A stretch of 46,185 nt of DNA from Croceivirga sp. GTDB lineage: Bacteria; Bacteroidota; Bacteroidia; Flavobacteriales; Flavobacteriaceae. Below the pieces are notes generated by a model that saw nothing but the letters and a program-made list of their open reading frames with translations, did not search any database and was not told the DNA's origin. Where the stretch lies: the NCBI GenBank assembly GCA_028284665.1, contig JANQRG010000020.1, positions 1-46,185 on the forward strand, given 5' to 3'. Made by a program: the position numbers and the translations under genes. Positions 26,264-34,277 of the stretch are shown here, piece by piece. The stretch's first letter is position 1. Every line of letters begins with the position of its first letter.

Positions 26264-28196
26264 TAGGAATTTCCAATACCACTTTGGTGCCTTTAGGATT
26301 TCCCTCGTCGTTGAACAGATCGATGATCTCTATACTAAAACCATACTGGTAGTCTTTGGCAAAATTGGCAAGACGTTCTTTGGTGATGTCAATCCCTACA
26401 GATTTCCTTTTAATGACGCGATTCTCCTTTATCTTTTCAGAGGCAGCTCTTCCAACACCATTGTCAATGATCGAAATGATAATATGAATATCATCCTTTC
26501 TTGAAATATTTACCCAAAGGTTTTTTTCGTCTTCTTTCGAAGAAAGTCCGTGCCAAATTGCATTTTCAAGGAAGGGTTGCAGTACGAGGGAAGGGATCTT
26601 TAACTGCTCCGGATCTATATCGTCTTCCACATTGATAGCATATGAAATACCTTCGGAAAAACGGATATTTTCAATATTCAAATACAGCTCAATAGTTTCT
26701 AACTCTTCAGCCAAAGTCGTTTCCTTTAGCGAAGAACCATCAAGGATCCTTCGTACCAGTTTGGAAAACTTGTTCAGGTAGTGTACCGCATTCTTTTTGT
26801 CGTTGTTAATGATGTAGAGTTTTATCGAATTCAGTGAGTTGAACAAAAAATGGGGGTTCATCTGACTTCGCAACATATTTTGTTCCAATCCCATAACCCT
26901 TTTTTCATAATTGGATTGGTATTGGCGGTACATAATAAAAAGAATGGTCCCTACCAGTCCAATAATCAGTGCGCTCACCAATATGGTAGTTTGGTTTTTG
27001 CGTAATCGGAGTTTAACCAATTCATTTTCCTGGGCTAAGGCAGATATCTGACTGGTTTTCTTTTCCGCCTCATAGCGTAGAATAAGATCATTGATATAGC
27101 GGATATTTCTATCATTTTTTAACTGTTGATCAAATTCTTCCGCCTCTTTGTAATACGTTAGGGACTTTTTATAATTTCCCTTTCTGGATTCTAGATTCGA
27201 AAGCAGTTTTTGTGCATAGATTATCTGGGTGGGCATGCTAATTTGATTAGCCATGCGCAAACCCTCCATCATAAACTTCTCGGCTTCGCGGTAATTTTGG
27301 ATTTCCATATGAGCCCATCCTAAGTTGGCTAGCACAGAAGACCAAATAAATTTATCCCCAATACTGGCAATCTGATCCAAAGATGGCTCTAAAAGCTCTA
27401 AGGCTAAGTTGGGACGGTTTTGTTTCAGATGGATCTGCGCAATACTATTTTGACAGATCACTTTGCCGAAATCACTATTTATCTGATTATTAAAGTCCAG
27501 GGAAACTTTGTAACGCTGCATCGCACCATCCAAATCCCCCTTGTGTTCCAGGCAATCCCCAATGTTTTGATTGTTAATGGCCAGACCAAGTTTGTTGCCA
27601 AGCGCTGCCTCCAGTTCCAGCGCACGTTGAAACTGGGAAATAGCAAGATCATACTGTCCTAATGTCTGATAAAGATTGCCAATGCTATTTAGGGCAATAT
27701 TAATATTCCGTTTGATATGAACGGAAGGAGCTTCAATGGCTTCTGCAATTTCTAACGCTTTTTGATGATAGTCCAATCCTGTCTTTATAGCATCCTTCCT
27801 TCTGTAAACCGTTCCTACCATATTCAGACTATAGACCTCAAACTCCACATTATTGGAAGATTCTGCCATTTCTAGTGCCTTTTGGTGCAGTGCCAGTGCT
27901 TTGGTAAGGTCAGAACGATTGCGATAAATGGTTCCAATTTGATTTAATGCATAGGATTGACCCGAAAAGTAATTTGCCCCCATGGCTTTAACAATGAAAG
28001 CGTTAAGTGCAACTGTGTCTCTTTTAAAGGACTTAAGTGCGTCATCGATTTCTTTATAGGTTTTTGGCTTTTCCGAGAGAAGACGATCTACTATGGAATC
28101 CAGTGTTTTGTTCTGAATTGCCGAGCACGGACTATTAAGGGCAAGAACAAGCAGTAGCAAAAAGAATGAAGCCCTTTGCCTGAGCGAAGATTTCAT
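26256..28196 (-). CDS. TPR-containing LytS-type sensor histidine kinase
   Basis: Kinase of 646 residues from the ATG at 28196, chosen because it opens a signal-like hydrophobic segment (SFFLLLLVLALNSPCSA); an in-frame start at 28226 adds ten polar residues. Residues ~40-370 are TPR repeats, predicted periplasmic. A transmembrane helix (about 390-412) and a coiled coil follow. The His_kinase domain has RSQMNPHFLFNSLNSIKLY with its phospho-accepting His, and the ATPase domain has LVLQPFLENAIWHGL and DNGVGRAASEK. The LytTR regulator lies 39 bases upstream on the same strand, so the pair is one unit. The stimulus is unknown. Confidence 0.9.
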   Translation of the reverse strand: MKSSLRQRASFFLLLLVLALNSPCSAIQNKTLDSIVDRLLSEKPKTYKEIDDALKSFKRDTVALNAFIVKAMGANYFSGQSYALNQIGTIYRNRSDLTKALALHQKALEMAESSNNVEFEVYSLNMVGTVYRRKDAIKTGLDYHQKALEIAEAIEAPSVHIKRNINIALNSIGNLYQTLGQYDLAISQFQRALELEAALGNKLGLAINNQNIGDCLEHKGDLDGAMQRYKVSLDFNNQINSDFGKVICQNSIAQIHLKQNRPNLALELLEPSLDQIASIGDKFIWSSVLANLGWAHMEIQNYREAEKFMMEGLRMANQISMPTQIIYAQKLLSNLESRKGNYKKSLTYYKEAEEFDQQLKNDRNIRYINDLILRYEAEKKTSQISALAQENELVKLRLRKNQTTILVSALIIGLVGTILFIMYRQYQSNYEKRVMGLEQNMLRSQMNPHFLFNSLNSIKLYIINNDKKNAVHYLNKFSKLVRRILDGSSLKETTLAEELETIELYLNIENIRFSEGISYAINVEDDIDPEQLKIPSLVLQPFLENAIWHGLSSKEDEKNLWVNISRKDDIHIIISIIDNGVGRAASEKIKENRVIKRKSVGIDITKERLANFAKDYQYGFSIEIIDLFNDEGNPKGTKVVLEIPTI

Positions 28197-28235
28197 ATGC
28201 AGTCGGGAACATTGCAGGCTGGGCATTCACAAAAA

Positions 28236-28970
28236 TTATAACAAGTCCAGAAAATCCGACTTTTTCTGTCTGGAAACAGGGATTTTATGGTTGGTTTTGA
28301 GGATTACGTAGCCATCTGTTTTTAGAAACTCTTTGATTTTCCCAAGATTAACAATGTAGGAGTTATGTATTCTGAAGAAAGAATCGGAGGGTAATAGCTG
28401 GTTTACTTCCTTTAGCTTTTTGGTCAATAGAATCTTTTGGCCGTCTTCCAGGAAGAGTGTGCTGTAATTTCCATCAGATTCCGCGTATAAAATTTCCTCG
28501 CTTTCCAGAAATAAAAGCTTTCCGTCCGTGCTAATCGTAATTTTCTTATCTAAAGATTTCGAGTTGAAATTGAGCAGGATTTGTTCTAGTTTTTCTGCAG
28601 TTTGATGCTTTGCGTTATACTTCTTTATCTTGGAAATAGTCTCATAAAGATCATCACTGTCAATAGGTTTAAGTAGGTAATCGATAGCTTGGTTTTTCAG
28701 TGCTTTAAGCGCATATTGGTTGTAGGCAGTAGTAATAATGACCGGGAAGTCTTTGTTTTTTAAGTTCTTTATAAATTGAAAACCATCCATTATGGGCATT
28801 TCAATATCTAAAAAAAGACAATCTGGGGTATTGTGATCCAGATACAGCAACGCCTCATGAGCATCTGTAAAAGAAGCCACCACTTTTACCTCATTGCTAA
28901 GGTTGGTGAGTTCCCAACGTAAGCTTTCCAGCGCTTTGGATTCATCATCAACTAAAACGGCCTCCAACAT
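28236..28970 (-). CDS. LytTR-type response regulator
   Basis: Regulator of 244 residues. The receiver domain has the acidic pair VDDE at residues 8-9, phospho-acceptor Asp55 in CLFLDIEMP, Thr in ITTAYN and Lys in LLKPID. A LytTR DNA-binding domain follows (about 140-240, with FFRIHNSYIVNLGKIKEF). It leads the pair with the TPR-LytS kinase. A perfect 14-bp palindrome, AGTATTCGAATACT (28971-28984), touches its start codon and may mark autoregulation. A -7-like TACTTTTA is on the minus strand at about 28997-29004. Confidence 0.92.
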   Translation of the reverse strand: MLEAVLVDDESKALESLRWELTNLSNEVKVVASFTDAHEALLYLDHNTPDCLFLDIEMPIMDGFQFIKNLKNKDFPVIITTAYNQYALKALKNQAIDYLLKPIDSDDLYETISKIKKYNAKHQTAEKLEQILLNFNSKSLDKKITISTDGKLLFLESEEILYAESDGNYSTLFLEDGQKILLTKKLKEVNQLLPSDSFFRIHNSYIVNLGKIKEFLKTDGYVILKTNHKIPVSRQKKSDFLDLL

Positions 28971-28984
28971 AGTATTCGAATACT
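28971..28984. promoter_or_regulatory. Perfect 14-bp palindrome at the start of the LytTR gene
   Basis: AGTATTCGAATACT is identical to its reverse complement and directly abuts the ATG of the response regulator. A repressor or autoregulator bound here would block initiation; alternatively the mRNA could fold and hide the start codon. Confidence 0.4.
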
Positions 28985-29264
28985 TTAAGAAAGTGTAAAA
29001 GTAGTGGTATTGGTATTATTCTGCATAGATTTATGTATCAGTGGACGGTTATAACTGATAAATCGCATATTTAGCACTAAAACCGGCAGTTGTAAGCCAT
29101 TGCTTACAAGTTCTTCAATTTTAGGTGTTTACCGTTTGTGAGGGGATTGGACATCGACTCCATTTGTACACGATTTACTACCAATTATACATAAAGGGGT
29201 AAGTAAACACCTGTGCTCGTTAATTTAGAAGTGTCAAACGAAGTTTATTCATCAGCCGGACCAA

Positions 29265-29378
29265 ATGAAAAACTGTGTGATATCGTTCATCGTATTATTG
29301 ACTACCCTGCTTTTTGCAACGCTTTTGGAGCAGTCAGAAGCACCTGAAGAAAAAGCACTTGAAGCACTAAATCAATAA
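29265..29378 (+). CDS. Possible 37-residue membrane or secreted peptide
   Basis: A short reading frame in the 844-bp gap between the LytTR gene and nrdB. It has a Lys near the N terminus, then a hydrophobic stretch (ISFIVLLTTLLFATLL), then an acidic and alanine-rich tail (EAPEEKALEALNQ). This is the layout of small membrane peptides, but length and lack of known relatives make it uncertain. It is divergent from the two-component pair. Confidence 0.3.
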   Translation: MKNCVISFIVLLTTLLFATLLEQSEAPEEKALEALNQ

Positions 29379-29400
29379 ATTATTGTTATTTATCAACCAT

Positions 29401-29534
29401 CGTACGGCCGACCAATATGCGAAAGCATGTAAATATACAAAATAGTTGATGCTACCTGCTTCCTGTTAAGATTCCAGTTTTCGGGGGAACTATCTGGAGT
29501 TCTAAAGGAAGTCCTTAGTAGCATTGGCCGTACG
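29401..29534. repeat. Widely spaced 9-bp inverted repeat in the nrdB upstream gap
   Basis: CGTACGGCC (29401-29409) is repeated in reverse complement as GGCCGTACG (29526-29534), about 116 bases apart. Between them only AT-rich sequence is seen. The rest of the 844-bp gap (28971-29814) holds a possible short peptide frame, a palindrome next to the regulator gene and the nrd leader motifs. I see no other gene in it. Confidence 0.5.
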
Positions 29535-29677
29535 GTTTGGTAATAGCAGAAAACAGAAGATCGAAAAGGATTTCAAAACCCATTTCGGTCTTTTTTATTG
29601 TGCTTGTTTGTTGAAAATCAAAAAAGAAGCTATTTCTAGAGCCAGCCTAGAGAACATCACTTGCCAACCTACATTTC

Positions 29678-29716
29678 AACACACTGTGTTAAAAACTTTG
29701 CAAACCTTGTGGTTAA
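29678..29716 (+). promoter_or_regulatory. Candidate regulatory motifs upstream of nrdB
   Basis: AACACA-C-TGTGTT (29678-29690) is a perfect inverted repeat. Two related words, TGTGTTAAA (29685-29693) and TGTGGTTAA (29708-29716), lie 23 bases apart, about two helical turns. Each differs from the DnaA-box reverse complement by the same base. Ribonucleotide reductase genes are often controlled by NrdR or DnaA, so a regulator site is likely, but which one cannot be told here. Confidence 0.35.
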
Positions 29717-29814
29717 ACAACCTTTACAGTTTAGGCACATTTTTCAATCTTTGTTAGTCCCTACCGCAAGGTAACTCTAATCCTTACTTTTTAATTGATT
29801 TAAAATAGAACACT

Positions 29815-30801
29815 ATGTCAGCTGCTATTGAGCCCATCCTGCAAGAGAATGAAGACCGATTTGTTATTTTCCCTATCCAGCATCATGACCTATGGGAATG
29901 GTATAAAAAACAAGAGGCTTGTTTTTGGACCGCTGAAGAGATTGATTTACATCAAGACCTGAATGATTGGAATAACAAGTTAAGTGACGATGAGCGGTAT
30001 TTTGTTAAGCATATTTTAGCCTTCTTTGCAGCGTCAGATGGCATTGTTAACGAGAATTTAGCGGAAAACTTTGTAAATGAAGTACAATATTCTGAGGCAA
30101 AGTTCTTCTATGGTTTCCAAATTATGATGGAAAATATTCACTCGGAAACCTACTCCCTCTTAATCGATACCTATGTAAAAGATGAGAAGGAAAAAAACAT
30201 ATTGTTTAAAGCAATAGAGAATTTTCCCGCGATTAAAAAGAAGGCTGATTGGGCATTGCGATGGATCGAGTCCCCGAGTTTTGCCGAACGTTTGATAGCA
30301 TTCGCTGCCGTTGAAGGGATCTTTTTTTCCGGAGCGTTTTGTTCCATATTTTGGTTGAAGAAAAGAGGATTAATGCCGGGGCTTACATTTTCTAATGAAC
30401 TGATTTCCAGGGATGAAGGAATGCACTGTGATTACGCGGTCCATCTGCATAACAACCACCTTGTAAATAAGGTCCCGAAAGAACGAATTACTGAAATTAT
30501 TGTGGATGCCCTAAACATCGAAAGGGAGTTCATAACGGAATCACTACCCGTTAGTTTAATAGGGATGAATGCTAAATTAATGACCCAATACCTGGAGTTC
30601 GTTACTGATCGCTTGTTAGTAGAACTTGGGTGCAACAAGGTGTACAATTCTACCAATCCTTTCGATTTCATGGATATGATCTCCTTACAGGGAAAAACCA
30701 ATTTCTTTGAAAAGCGGGTTTCAGAGTATCAGAAGGCCGGAGTACTGAATACGGAGAAAGATAAAGACTCCCAGAAAATCAGTTTTGATGCAGATTTCTG
30801 A
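29815..30801 (+). CDS. nrdB: Class Ia ribonucleotide reductase small subunit NrdB
   Basis: Subunit of 328 residues carrying the di-iron tyrosyl radical cofactor that starts reduction of ribonucleoside diphosphates. The iron ligands are in place: Asp44 (EEIDLHQD), Glu106 and His109 (MENIHSETY), Glu167 ([10 protein letters not shown]), Glu201 and His204 ([13 protein letters not shown]). Tyr113 occupies the radical position, so this is a normal Fe2-Tyr enzyme and not a class Ic type. The gene is followed after 131 bases by nrdA, the order seen in many Bacteroidota. The C terminus (KISFDADF) is the R1-binding tail. Confidence 0.97.
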   Translation: MSAAIEPILQENEDRFVIFPIQHHDLWEWYKKQEACFWTAEEIDLHQDLNDWNNKLSDDERYFVKHILAFFAASDGIVNENLAENFVNEVQYSEAKFFYGFQIMMENIHSETYSLLIDTYVKDEKEKNILFKAIENFPAIKKKADWALRWIESPSFAERLIAFAAVEGIFFSGAFCSIFWLKKRGLMPGLTFSNELISRDEGMHCDYAVHLHNNHLVNKVPKERITEIIVDALNIEREFITESLPVSLIGMNAKLMTQYLEFVTDRLLVELGCNKVYNSTNPFDFMDMISLQGKTNFFEKRVSEYQKAGVLNTEKDKDSQKISFDADF

Positions 30802-30932
30802 TGCTACCTGAAATCTAAGAATTAGCCCCTTCATATTTCGAGTGGTTTTTTTAATCAGCCGGCCAAGTAGGTTAAAGATTTAACACCAAAAAAGAGTTCC
30901 GAAAACCCTAAAAATTAAGAAAAACGTAAAAA

Positions 30933-33416
30933 ATGTATGTAGTAAAGAGAGACGGAAGAAAAGAGCCAGTGATGTTCGACAAAATCACGGCAAGAGTACG
31001 AAAACTGTGTTACGGTCTAAATGATTTAGTAGATCCGGTAAAGGTGGCAATGCGTGTTATTGAGGGGTTATACGATGGAGTGACCACTTCAGAACTGGAC
31101 AACCTCGCCGCTGAGATAGCAGCTACAATGACCACTACGCATCCTGATTATGCAAAGCTGGCAGCTAGAATTTCTGTTTCTAATCTTCATAAGAATACCA
31201 AGAAATCTTTCTCCGAAACCATGAAAGATTTGTTTGAGTACGTAAATCCCCGAACAGGCAAGAAAGCTCCAATGCTTTCTCCTGAGGTGTACAAAGTGGT
31301 TTCAGAGAATGCGGATCGTTTAGATTCTACCATCATTTATAATCGTGATTTTGGGTATGACTATTTTGGGTTCAAGACCTTAGAGCGCTCTTATCTGTTA
31401 AAGATCAACGGGAAGATCGCAGAACGGCCGCAACATATGTTAATGCGGGTCGCTGTAGGAATTCATTTGAATGATCTGGATGCTGCAGTAGAAACCTACG
31501 AGTTGATGTCTAAGAAGTATTTTACCCATGCCACACCCACCTTGTTCAACTCAGGGACCCCCAAACCACAAATGTCTTCCTGTTTTTTGTTGGCGATGAA
31601 AGAAGACAGTATCGATGGGATCTATGATACGCTGAAGCAAACCGCAAAAATTTCGCAGTCCGCTGGGGGCATAGGACTTTCCATACACAACGTTAGAGCC
31701 ACAGGTTCCTATATTGCAGGAACCAACGGGACATCTAACGGTATTGTTCCTATGCTACGGGTATTTAATGATACCGCCAGATATGTAGATCAGGGTGGAG
31801 GAAAACGAAAGGGAAGTTTTGCTATCTATGTAGAACCTTGGCATGCTGATATTTTTGAGTTTTTAGATTTAAAAAAGAATCACGGCAAGGAAGAAATGCG
31901 GGCACGGGACCTCTTCTATGCGATGTGGATTCCGGACCTTTTCATGAAACGTGTAGAGGCAGATGGCGAATGGACCTTAATGTGTCCGAACGAATGCCCC
32001 GGATTGTTTTCATGCCATAGCGAAGAATTTGAGGCCTTGTATACCAAGTATGAAAAAGCAGGAAAAGGACGTAAGACCATCAAAGCCAGGGAGCTCTGGG
32101 AAAAGATTTTGGAATCTCAGATAGAGACCGGAACACCTTACATGTTGTACAAGGATGCGGCTAATCGAAAGAGCAACCAGAAAAACCTCGGTACGATACG
32201 ATCCTCTAACCTTTGTACTGAGATTTTAGAGTATACTTCCCCAGACGAGGTAGCGGTTTGTAATCTAGCGTCGATAGCGCTCCCGATGTTTGTAAAAAAC
32301 GGGAAATTCGATCATAAGGAGCTTTTCAAGGTCACCAAGCGGGTAACGAAGAATTTAAATCGGGTTATTGACCGTAATTATTACCCGGTACCCGAGGCCA
32401 AAAACTCCAATATGCGTCACAGACCTATTGGATTGGGGGTTCAGGGATTGGCGGACACTTTTATAATGTTGCGACTCCCTTTCACTAGCGACGAAGCCAA
32501 AACACTTAACCAGGAAATTTTTGAAACCCTTTACTTTGCTGCGGTAACTGCCTCTATGGAAGAAGCAAAAGTAGATGGCCCCTATTCTACCTTCGAAGGG
32601 TCACCTATGGCCAACGGAGAATTCCAACACAATCTTTGGGGAGTTAAGGATGAAGAGCTTTCCGGACGGTGGGACTGGACGAAATTGAGAAAAGATGTGC
32701 AAAAGCATGGTTTGCGTAATTCGTTATTGGTGGCGCCAATGCCCACTGCCTCAACGTCTCAGATTTTAGGCAATAATGAATGTTTTGAGCCCTACACCTC
32801 TAACATCTATACCCGACGGGTACTTTCCGGTGAGTTTATTGTGGTGAATAAACATCTTTTGGAAGATTTGGTGCGCCTGGGCCTTTGGAATGAGAATCTG
32901 AAGCAGGAATTAATGCGAGCCAATGGGTCAATTCAACACATAGAGAGCATTCCACAGGAGATTCGTGAGCTTTACAAAACGGTGTGGGAGTTGAGTATGA
33001 AAGATATCATTGATATGAGCAGGCAGCGCGGTTATTTCATAGACCAAAGCCAGTCGTTAAACCTGTTTATGGAAAATGCGAATTACGCAAAACTAACCTC
33101 AATGCATTTTTATGCCTGGAAGAGTGGGTTAAAAACCGGGATGTACTACCTACGTACCAAAGCAGCAGTAGATGCGATTAAGTTTACTTTGGACAATACC
33201 AAGAAGAAAGAGGTTCCGGTGAGTGTGGCCGCTGAGGCTGAAGCAGAAGCAACAACAGCGACACCTAAAACTACCGAAGGTTTAAAAGTAGCTGCTACAC
33301 CGGTCAGTCAACAAGAAGTAGATATTCAACCGATGACGGAAGCTGAGATGAAAGCATTGATCGCACGAGCCAAGGATGGAGAGGCAGATGATGATTGTTT
33401 AATGTGCGGATCCTGA
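30933..33416 (+). CDS. nrdA: Class Ia ribonucleotide reductase large subunit NrdA
   Basis: Catalytic subunit of 827 residues. An ATP-cone allosteric domain spans about 1-90 ([20 protein letters not shown]), so dATP control of overall activity is likely. The active site has Cys217 (QMSSCFLL), the SNLCTEI block with Asn426, Cys428 and Glu430, and Cys443 (EVAVCNLAS). The C-terminal redox pair Cys822/Cys825 (DDDCLMCGS), which takes electrons from thioredoxin, is present after a low-complexity alanine/threonine/glutamate linker at about 765-790. Probably one transcript with nrdB; a hairpin follows at 33480-33514. Confidence 0.97.
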   Translation: MYVVKRDGRKEPVMFDKITARVRKLCYGLNDLVDPVKVAMRVIEGLYDGVTTSELDNLAAEIAATMTTTHPDYAKLAARISVSNLHKNTKKSFSETMKDLFEYVNPRTGKKAPMLSPEVYKVVSENADRLDSTIIYNRDFGYDYFGFKTLERSYLLKINGKIAERPQHMLMRVAVGIHLNDLDAAVETYELMSKKYFTHATPTLFNSGTPKPQMSSCFLLAMKEDSIDGIYDTLKQTAKISQSAGGIGLSIHNVRATGSYIAGTNGTSNGIVPMLRVFNDTARYVDQGGGKRKGSFAIYVEPWHADIFEFLDLKKNHGKEEMRARDLFYAMWIPDLFMKRVEADGEWTLMCPNECPGLFSCHSEEFEALYTKYEKAGKGRKTIKARELWEKILESQIETGTPYMLYKDAANRKSNQKNLGTIRSSNLCTEILEYTSPDEVAVCNLASIALPMFVKNGKFDHKELFKVTKRVTKNLNRVIDRNYYPVPEAKNSNMRHRPIGLGVQGLADTFIMLRLPFTSDEAKTLNQEIFETLYFAAVTASMEEAKVDGPYSTFEGSPMANGEFQHNLWGVKDEELSGRWDWTKLRKDVQKHGLRNSLLVAPMPTASTSQILGNNECFEPYTSNIYTRRVLSGEFIVVNKHLLEDLVRLGLWNENLKQELMRANGSIQHIESIPQEIRELYKTVWELSMKDIIDMSRQRGYFIDQSQSLNLFMENANYAKLTSMHFYAWKSGLKTGMYYLRTKAAVDAIKFTLDNTKKKEVPVSVAAEAEAEATTATPKTTEGLKVAATPVSQQEVDIQPMTEAEMKALIARAKDGEADDDCLMCGS

Positions 33417-33479
33417 CCTTTTAGGTTTCCCCATTACACTAAAAAGTATGAACTTAATGTGATAGTGTTTATTTGATCA

Positions 33480-33514
33480 AAGCGCCCTGGTGAAATGCTC
33501 TCAGGGCGTTTTGT
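33480..33514 (+). terminator. Terminator after nrdA
   Basis: AGCGCCCTG pairs with CAGGGCGTT (G-U at the base) around a 12-base loop, and TTTTG follows. It lies 64 bases after the nrdA stop. Confidence 0.65.
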
Positions 33515-33575
33515 CTGTAGATTCAATAAACCGCTTCTTTGACCTTAGGTCATATTTAACACCCCATGAGAATAG

Positions 33576-33602
33576 AAAAAGCCCGAGAAATCGGGCTTTT
33601 TT
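33576..33602. terminator. Bidirectional terminator between nrdA and the small dehydrogenase subunit
   Basis: AAAAAGCCCGA and TCGGGCTTTTTT form a strong stem with a GAAA loop, flanked by A- and T-runs on both sides. It separates the plus-strand nrdBA unit from the minus-strand dehydrogenase unit. Confidence 0.92.
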
Positions 33603-33617
33603 GGCTAAAAATGTTGT

Positions 33618-34271
33618 TTACAAAGACCAGGCCCTGCCCTGGGTTAACTCATCGACATCTCCGCATGCAATATATTCACCGGGAATAGGGAAATAGGCCA
33701 AAACTTCTTCCCCTACAAATTCGGAAGATTTGTACGCCCAAATGGCGATATCCCTGATATTGTTGGCGAAGGCATAACAAGCTATTTCGTCATCCAAGTC
33801 GGCTTCCTCACCTTTCATAACAGCTTCCATATACTGGCCAATGGCTGCTTCTTGTGCCTCCTCTTCATCATCAGTGCGTTTGGCTAAATACTTGTTCAAT
33901 AAGGGTTCAAAATCCTCCCCTTCAACATCTAGCAAAACGTCTTTGCCGGACTCGCTTAGTACCTTATTCATGAATTTATCTATGAGCATTTTAGTAAAAT
34001 CTTGTTGCTCAGGAGGGAGTACTTGATTGGCAAATTGGTCAATGAACAGATGTACATCGACTTCAGTTGCAGAGGGAGTGTCTGTTTTAGGAAGGATAAC
34101 ATCCACCATTTGAGCAAGAGCATACCCCTTGTCTTTCTCAAAGAAAGAAGGCGTCCATTCAGCGTAAGGAGGTTTCTCCTTGCAGGATTGCAGTACGCTT
34201 AATAGGGTAGGGGTGGCAGCGGCATATCCAAAAACCATCCCCATATTTTTAAGTGCAGATCTTCTCTTCAT
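33618..34271 (-). CDS. Gluconate 2-dehydrogenase subunit 3 family protein
   Basis: Small subunit of 217 residues. The leader MKRRSALKNMGMVFGYAAAT has twin arginines and ends in a lipobox-like LQSC (Cys30), so it is probably Tat-exported and possibly lipid-anchored. The body has the family block ALAQMVDVILPKTDTPSATE and ANNIRDIAIWAYKSSEFVGE. In glucoside 3-dehydrogenases and FAD glucose dehydrogenases, this subunit chaperones the flavin subunit and carries it across the membrane. It is 6 bases after the GMC gene, so one operon. No cytochrome subunit follows in the window. Confidence 0.9.
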   Translation of the reverse strand: MKRRSALKNMGMVFGYAAATPTLLSVLQSCKEKPPYAEWTPSFFEKDKGYALAQMVDVILPKTDTPSATEVDVHLFIDQFANQVLPPEQQDFTKMLIDKFMNKVLSESGKDVLLDVEGEDFEPLLNKYLAKRTDDEEEAQEAAIGQYMEAVMKGEEADLDDEIACYAFANNIRDIAIWAYKSSEFVGEEVLAYFPIPGEYIACGDVDELTQGRAWSL

Positions 34272-34277
34272 AATCTT

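Noticed and set aside
29685-29716. True DnaA boxes upstream of nrdB
   Set aside because: Both candidate words miss the consensus at the same position, so they are reported only as motifs of unknown binder.
29524-29757. A 77-residue frame directly before nrdB
   Set aside because: It overlaps the nrd control motifs, begins in the inverted repeat and has no protein-like features. The region is better read as a leader.
29815-30801. NrdB as a class Ic (Mn/Fe, tyrosine-less) subunit
   Set aside because: Tyr113 is present four residues after the His109 ligand, the normal radical position, so a class Ia enzyme is the simpler reading.
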